This document shows, piece after piece, positions 51,401-60,400 of a DNA stretch of 64,000 nucleotides. Source of the stretch: Candidula unifasciata (lineage: Eukaryota; Mollusca; Gastropoda; Stylommatophora; Geomitridae). A model generated the notes under the pieces. The model saw only the letters and a list, made by a program, of their open reading frames with translations. It searched no databases and was not told the origin of the DNA. The stretch spans positions 423,657 through 487,656 of the forward strand of contig CAJHNH020000224.1 in assembly GCA_905116865.2 (NCBI GenBank), written 5' to 3'. The position numbers and the translations under genes were made by a program. Each line of letters opens with the position of its first letter. Positions within the stretch are counted from its first letter, which is position 1.

Positions 51401-54400
51401 GTTGTTGAGGCAGATTGCATGGACAGGGAGTAGCAGGAAGGGTAAATAAGAAGATGACTGCAGACAGGAGTGCCCGAAGAGAAGCACGATAAATCTTGCA
51501 ATGACAACAATGGTCCTGAAAAACCCTTGCTCTAACTGGAAGATCTTAATGCGAACGGGTCACGCTACTAGTCACACCTACTCTCTCCATGGGCTGTGAT
51601 CCCAATACCCTCCTATTGCATAATATAACACCTTCATCTGGAAAGACAGAAAGGTTCCAGCCAACTCACAGCATCTACAAGTATCTGCGTCAGAAATGAC
51701 AGAGAGTATCAAAGACAAAAGGCTGTGAATAGGCGTGATAACAAATACAGCACCGCCAGGAATATAAGAAGATGGAAACAGCAAAAGTACTTTCAGAAAT
51801 CAGTTATAAGATGGACACAGTTATGGTAATTCCAGAAATCAGTCTCCGGGTCAAGAATTGCCATCATAGCACTCGGGGTATTCCCATGCATTCTCTGTCC
51901 TCATCTTCAGCAGCCAGAACAAAGTTCTAATACTGATGGTACCGATCCCAATCTGGTTATATGTCCAGATCTTTCCATCAGTGTTTACAACCAGTGAACG
52001 CTCAGAAGAAGAAAAAGAAGAAAAGGAGGAAGAAAAAGAAGAGAGAAATTATGAAAGAATACAAAGAATGATTCTACCCTGAGTATTATCTAGCTCTCAC
52101 ATCTTATAGCTAACCAGATCTGTAATACAGATGTGCATGCAAAACTCAGTTCTGTACCAAGACCAAAGTCCAGGAGGGGATGAACAACCAGAAATAGAAG
52201 AGTTGAGTTGAGTCAAGACTTGACATCACATTACTCAGGGAATTCCCGTGCATACTTTGTCCTCACCTTCAGCAGCCAGCGCAGAGTTCCAATACTGATG
52301 GTACCGGTCAGAATCTGGCTATATGTCCATTTTGCCTTTCTTCTGAGTGCAGTGAGCCGGTCAGACCCTCTGGTTACACCCATGTGCCTCATTCTCTCCA
52401 GACCATGATAATCTTGTTTCTCTACTGATTCTGTTGCTTGTTCCCAAAGGGCTTTGACCACATCTGCTTTATCAAGTATCAATTTCCCACCCAGTGATGC
52501 AGATCCAGCCAATCTGTCTGCCTGTTCATTATCCACGAGGCGGGCATAGTCTGGAGAAAAGATCCAAAGTATGCTCACCACCCGTGACCTTCCCAATGAG
52601 GCTTGCCACTTTGCTTGAGGCATCCCTGACATCACCTTTCTCAGCATGCTTTCAGAGTCTATTACAATTACGAATGTGTGTGCATCTTGTTCTCTAGCCA
52701 CCGGAGAGCTGCAGTTACCGCCTCCACCTCCATTCTCATGCTCGATGTTGTGGTGTCATATACTAGGCTGTCTTGCACTAAAGATTTTCCACTGGCTTTC
52801 ACTACCAACCCCCCGGCACTTCACTTTCCTCTCACCACTTGTATCGATAATCAGATTACCTGGGCGTGATCTGTCATGAATCAACTGTTGTACTTCCACC
52901 TCTGTTGCACCTGCTGGCCACTCTCTGCACACCCGGCCCAATGTGATCGTAACCCTACACAGGTCAGACTTTCCCGCTGGTACTCTGACCCACTCCTCTC
53001 CTCACTTAATGTTCTCCAGCATGCATACTTTTCTTATTGTGTCTTCTGTTTGAGCCATCCACGATTTCCCCCTTTTCAGCCTCTGACCCTTACCTGCAGC
53101 TAAAGCTTTATACAGAGGGTGTTTCTTGTCCTGTGGGAACATGTTGTTGAGGTGTTCCATTGTGAGTGCTTTCTTCACTAAATTGGGCTGAGCATTTTTG
53201 TCTCCCAAGTTCGGGCTGGAAGTCGAATATTCGGGTGCATATTGTTGGTTTAGTAGCGAAGAGTGTGACTTTCTGAATTTAGTTAGAAGGTTTAGGCTTG
53301 TGCGCTTTATTCGGTTCGATCTGACTTACATGCAGGCAGATTCTCTATTCCTCACTTCTCAGGTAGATACAATTCTACTTGAGAGAGAAACTAATTAGTC
53401 ACTTTTTACTGAGGTAGTGTGTCAATTCCCCCCTCACCCCATGGGGCATCAGAATCCACACAGGGAAGTCGCCTCAGAAGGAGGTATTTACAGTGTCACG
53501 TTTCTCTGCTTCATGCAAGCTAGGGTCACACAGTACCAGTACCACTTCTTCTTCGTTCACCGGCTGTGAATTTCCGGCGGAAGGTCCCGGTTAATCGTCC
53601 GCTTGGACTTTTGGCTTTTACCTGGACCTGAGTTTTGCGTGTACACCCAGTACCACTTACCGGCGGAGACTTGTCCAGTGTGGTCACATGCTCCATCCGA
53701 ATCTTGCCATTTTCTATCACTGGTGTCAGGAATACAAACTGTGGAGAGAAAAAAAACAACACCAAAAGTTTACAGTAACACAGAAACCTCATTGTAGGCA
53801 GAGAAACAGGGTAATCATGAAGTTGACAGGAACACAGACACCAAATGCTAGAAGTAACACAGAAAACTTCAACTTACGTATAAAGCCACAACAAGATGAT
53901 GATAATGATGACATAAAATAACTGTCAGATAAAGATTACACTCACACTTTCATTGAGCTACATACACCAAACATAGACATTATTTAAAGCCCATTTTTGC
54001 AAAATCTTTGAATATCTAGGCTCTATAATAAACAAAAATGGAGACTGTTCAACAGAAATTAAAAGGAGGATGGCCTTGGCAATGCAAAGATTGAATAACC
54101 CTAAAAGTCTATGGTTAAGCACCAGCAAGGGGATAACAATTAGAATTTTGAGAGCATGCCTCTTCCCTGTGGCTACATACGGATGTGAGTCGTGGACTAT
54201 CTCTCAGTCCTTAAGAAAAAGAAAAAGGGCTTTTGAGTTGAAATGCTATAGAAAGATTCTCAGACAAAGAAGATGAGAAATATTAACATCTTAAAAGATC
54301 TGAACATCAAGGAAGACTGGTTAATAAACACCATCCTTTCTCAAAAGCTGAAATATTTTGGTCATATCAAGCGCCACGACGGATTGGAAAAAATTATAGC

Positions 54401-57400
54401 AAAAGGCATGGTACCAGGAAGGAGGAGCAGGGGCCGACCGACACGAAGATGGACACAAGATATAAGTGACTCCTTGAGTGTAAAAGTTCATGAGGCGGGA
54501 GAACTGGTGAGAGACCGAGTTTCTTTCAGGCAGACTGTGATGAGAGCGGCGTTCTGCAAAGGACCTGCTACATGATGATGATTTGCAAAATCAGCATCTG
54601 TGAGATGAGATCCCTGACTACAGCTGCCACCCAAACCATCCAAGATAGAGCCAATGATGACAGTATCAGACAGATTGTGGGAATGACACCTTGTACTATA
54701 CTCATCAATAAACAGCAAAATCAAGAGGTTTATCCATTTCGTTAGAATGTAGCAAGATCAAATACCACCAGAGGCACTACATCTCAGAAGATCAGCTATA
54801 CCAGCAGGAGTCCTGAAAATATGGACCGAACAACATTACAGACACTTTATGCCTTCACTGCATAACAATAGCCAGTGCACAGGACCAGGGGCTATTTGTC
54901 GCCATAACACTCAACGGCAGAAGTGGTTTATGAGGACGGTAATGCCAAAATATTACATTCATCAAGGGCAAACAAAATCACCCACCTTTGCTTTATTTTG
55001 AAGTGAGAGGTAAGCACAGATGTCAGATGTGTTCTCTCCCAGCACAGCCTTGATCACATGTCCAAAAGCTGACCAACAGAAACAATCTCAAGATTACCAA
55101 CAGGCACAAGTGCTTCAAACATGAGCAGTAAAGTAGATATCTGCTCCACACACTGGCTCATACCTGTGGCCATCAGAGATTCAAACTTGTGTATCTGGAT
55201 CCATTTTGTATTCCATGATGAATACAGACGCAGCTGGTAAGGCCCCAAAACAGAAATACTGCTTCTTCTTCTACTTCTCACTTACAAGAGCAAATGGCAC
55301 ATTTTGTTGTAGTTTGCAGCTAGGATTTGATATCTGTGCTGTTTGGCCCCAACACATATGATTTCAACAAACTTCTGGTTAGCTGCCTTAACAAAATGTC
55401 TTGTTAGGGGACAGCCGGTCTATTCTTGTCCTGCCAAAATGGGGCCCAGGTCCCACATGGAAAGACCAGAAATACTTTCAGCATTATTGGAGAAATGGAA
55501 GGTTCTTCATGACAATCACCTGATCTTTTGTGTGTATGTGGTGTACATACATTTATAGAAGAGCTGTCATTTGTGTGTACTCTTTAGTCAACTCACCTTA
55601 CTTTTCCCACACATGTTGTTTACTGTATACCTTATGACCTTCCAGACAGTCCACTAAGATGATTTCATTGACAAGTGAAAGCCATTCTATCCAAGGTAGT
55701 GCTTTCCAACAGGTCGTTACAGAAAATCCATATCAATGCTGTTGATTCTCAGGAGAAAGCAGAGGCAGCACATGGAAATCCCTACCTCCCAAGGAGAAAA
55801 GAGTCCTGTTAGAAGCTTTAAAAAAATGAAACTTTTCCAAATGGTGTTTTTAAAAGAAGGAGAGCATAAGAAGGAGTCTGAAAAGTTTATACAAAATTTA
55901 AGGTGGCTGAACCCCCTAGACCACTGACCATACAGACAAGTATGAACTCCACAGCTTCATTGTGGCCGCCAATGTCAATAAAACATGTTATTTTATTTCA
56001 GTCATCAAGCAAAGTAATCAATAAATACAAACTTTCCTTCCCTTCTGACATTCTGAAGCGTTTGTGTTCATGTAGCCATGTGGCGTTATTATGAGCCTAC
56101 TATTACGTCATGGTCCCCATTTTTTCATTCAGACAAAATCTTAACATATTTTGGTAGGTATAGTGACACCAATCATGTCTGCTAACTACGTCTGTGTATG
56201 GTGTCAAAGAAATAATATGCTACATACTAGGAGTTAAGCCAGTGCCAAAGCTGCTAAATAGGTGTAGTGGTCACCGCCCAAAGATGCCATGTCATTAAAA
56301 ACCCATACATGTCAGAAAACCGGCTCTCTCTGGGAAACAAGGTTAAAGCTGAGGCCTTCAAAAAATCCACAACTGACAAACAGCACCAGATCATGCAGGT
56401 AGTACACAACCCTGCTGTCCTGCCAGTCAACAGGGGACAAACAAAGACTACCCAGTATACAAGAATGTTGACATACAACACATCAAGGCTCAGGCTTAAC
56501 CAAAAGTGTGTTGCAATTTATTTTACAGTGACAATTCAATAAATGATTGGAACAAAAATCAGCCAACAGCTAGAGCATAGCATACAATATGAGAACAGTA
56601 GGCTACAAGGCAAGAGGCCCACCAAGAAAGAGATGGGTGTAGGGAGTAAAAGAGACACTATAGAAACACAATATGACATTAACACAAGCTCTACAACTAA
56701 CAGGTCAGGAAATTACATCTAATACCCCTTTACAGCACAAGCAGAAGCAAAACAGAAGAAGAAGAACTCGTTAAAAACATACATTTATGAGAACAACAAA
56801 CTTACAGTTAGCAACAGCAGTTGTTCCCGCATCATCCAATTCCTCACTTGTGTAATCTAGAAGATTCTCCACAAAAACACAGTCTTTGCTCTGGAAATAC
56901 AATACACCAACAAGGTCAGTGTGACATAAGTTCAACTTGACAACAGTTTGAGACACAAAATACATCACGAAGATGAAGTGAATATTGTGTCTGCAAATCA
57001 AGAAACCATTTTTGATAGAGTAGGCAGAAATAAACTATGGTCTATTCTTGAGGTTTATGGGATTCACAGGACAGTTGCTAGATAACATCGTGACCATGTA
57101 CCACTCTTCTCAAAGCGAAGTGAGAACTCCAGAAGGCATATCTGATATGTTTACAATCAATACAGGGGTGAGGGAGGGATGTGTGCTCTCCCTCTCTTAC
57201 TGACTACACATATAGAATATCATAAGAAGCCAGCTTTAAAGCAGTCCAGACAATCCAGAAAATAAGGACCTCTGCTTTCCAAAAGAAGAATTAGATCCAC
57301 ACACAAGATACCAGCGACTATTTGCAGGCGATCAGTACCTGTTCTACAATGAGGGGAGTAGACGGCAAGAACATTTGAACATCCTAAGTTCAACAACTGA

Positions 57401-60400
57401 AGCAATGCAGGTTAGCAGAATTCCAAGTCCACTACATATAGGATTGATTGGTACCTGTCTGAAGAAAGATAAGGAATTTTAATATCTAGGAAGTATATTC
57501 TCGGAGGATGGGAGAATAGATTAGGAAAGAAACAAGATGCCAACAAACCAGTGCACTTATAAACTAACTGACACAGTTATTAGGACATCCAAACATGAGT
57601 TCCAAGAAACTGATTAAAAACAGCATATTCATACTAACACTGTGCTACCAGTGCCAGACATGGACAGTGTCAAAGACTAACCTGTGTGAAAATTAACACC
57701 TGTGAAAAGCAGCCAACTTAACAATATGAGACAAAGTTGGAAATGATATTATGAGACAGGCTGTAGAAACAACACTTTGCAGCAAATTCAATAAAAAACG
57801 GAAGATCAAAGAATGCAGCCAGAACAACTACCAATGCAGGCTCTACACATAAGAAGATCTGAAGTGAAATTTAGAGAAAAATATGGACTGATGACATTAA
57901 AGACTTCTACACTGACATGGAATGACAATAGCCATTGCTGCCTATCAAGCAATGGATCGTAAACTGTTCCTCCCCACAATGCGTAACGGCAGAAGTGAAA
58001 ATTTATGATATATCATAAAAATTATTTTAACTGGATTTGAAAGAATGGTTTAAACATATTCTGGACCTCCTCGTGTGGGTTCTGGGGAACCATTGTGGGG
58101 GAAACAAGAATAGACCCACTGCTTTACCAACAAGCATGTTGTAGAAGTTGACTAATTGAGGGCTGCCTTCGAAACCGAGTGCATATGTCCAAGCGGAACG
58201 GAACAAACAAATGCACATAAATAAGCCAGTAAAACGTATGCACACACAAAACTTAAACCCTAGCACAAAGCCAAGATCCAAATGGACGAACAACCAGGAC
58301 TTTCCGTCAAAGCTTGCAGCTGGTGAACAAAAAAAACATTCTGGACTGAGTTCTGAAAGAATGGTATAAACATACCCTGGACCGGTCGTTCTTGAAGTGA
58401 GCTTAGCAACATCATGGCAGTCGATGGACAATGCGGTAAAAATTGTACAAAAAGCCCTTTCACTAAGATTGGCATTTTTGCCACTGCTATCTGTTACAAA
58501 TCCCCAAATAGCCACTTTTTCAGCTTTACCTCACTGGCTAAACCCCGCTATGTCAATAAATCAGCTCTGATAACGTTTGCCTATGTTCAATGTCTAGAAG
58601 GGCTAGATATTACTGTGTTACTAAAAATCAGAATCTAGGGATGTTTTCCTGTGTACAAAAGTGCCAGCCAAAGTGAACTACTCACCTTCATTGACCAGAC
58701 TCGAAGTCGGAAGTCTCTACACACTGTGAAGACATAAATTTCTCCATTCACAGACATCAACTCTAAACTGACTGCCATCTCTCCAGCAGGCTGACTTGCC
58801 CTTGATTTAGAAAAACATGAGAAATTACTTTCAGAAGCTGATATCTACAAAGCCATCTGTTACACATAACTACAAATAATATTGATTCAAACTGATAACA
58901 CTTGTATTTACATCCAATGAATATATATCCATATAATCCCGAGAAGGACAACACACAAAAAAATGAAGGAATCCCAAATGTTCTGGAATACCCTGGCAGA
59001 AAGGCTGCAGACGGGCAGAAATGCAGTATACTTGTGAAATTCTTGTGCACTAACAGTGACATGAAGAAGATACAGATAGGTACCCATCCTTATATACGGC
59101 ATATCTGACACAATGAACAATAACATGGCTTCTGCAAAAACACAATTTGACGGTACTTGAAACATGATGGCAAAGAAATCACCCCCGAAAAATTTATCAG
59201 CGGTGATATTACTGAGATCAGAAAAAAAAAACTTTAGGTTGGCCAAAATCACTAGATTTACTTACTGCTGTCAAGTCACATAGTCGGGCTAACATCTGAC
59301 AATTAGAAAAATCATATGCTTCACAGACATCAACAAGGGGGAAAAAAGGAAACTAGAACAGTTAAGATAAAGCTTTAACCATTTTTTTTAACACCAAAAA
59401 CATAACAAACATTAAAAAATGTATTGCTAAAGCTGATTGTAGGCTTCAAAAGTTGCTGGTAATATTAATGTTAAATTAGTTGCTCAAGTATGCAAACAGA
59501 TATTGAAGATAACGTTAAATGTCCTAAACACTTTGCTAGTTCGGCAACACTGCATCAGAAACGACAAATATTAACCAGCATTGTGGACACTAAGCAGGCA
59601 CTATAACAAAATTAACTGTGCCTTAAGTTATTAAAAGATGCAAATGGAGAAATGTCCCAGTGAGAGCTTTAGGTCCCCTTAGAGGGGGAAAAGAATAAAC
59701 TTATTGCCTCATAACATGCAAGTCACAAAAGTCGACTAATTAGCAGTATTTCCTTCAAAGTTAGAGTGCATCTGTCTGAGAGGCGAGGAACCAATAGTCT
59801 GCATACAAATAAGCCAGATTTGTAAAACGACTAAGTCAAGAAGTGGAGGAACGCCCAGAACTTTCCTGCTGGAGTTTACAGCCGGTGAACCGGAAGTATA
59901 AAAAATGACTGACAATATTCAAGACTGTGGACAGATACAAGGCACAGACAATTTAAAACAATATCGTACCTTAAGTTATCAACAGATGTAAATAGAGAAA
60001 TGAAAACATGTTATCACCTAAATACACACAAATCTAAGAATAAATCAATAAGGCTTTAGCAAGGGCCCACAAGATATGAAAGAAGAGGTCCAAATCTCAT
60101 GTGAATATAGTACCTCAAAGCCCCAGGTATAATACCATTCCAGAGTTTCTTCATGACAGATGAGCAGGACAACTCCTGCTGGATGACAACACCTGTGAAT
60201 ATATGTATATGTATGTCAGGCGTCATCACTGTAACAAACCACATCATATGTCAGGCGTCATTAATGTAACAAACTGCATCACATGTCAGGCGTCATCATT
60301 GTAACAAACCACATCACATGTCAGGCATCATCAGTGTAACAAACCACATCATCTGTCAAGCGTCATCATTATTACAAACAGCATCACATGTCAGGTGTCA

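Noticed and set aside
56267..56542. Possible small gene (91 codons, +)
   Set aside because: No recognised domain, no splice support, and it lies antisense in a NUP160 intron among LINE debris.
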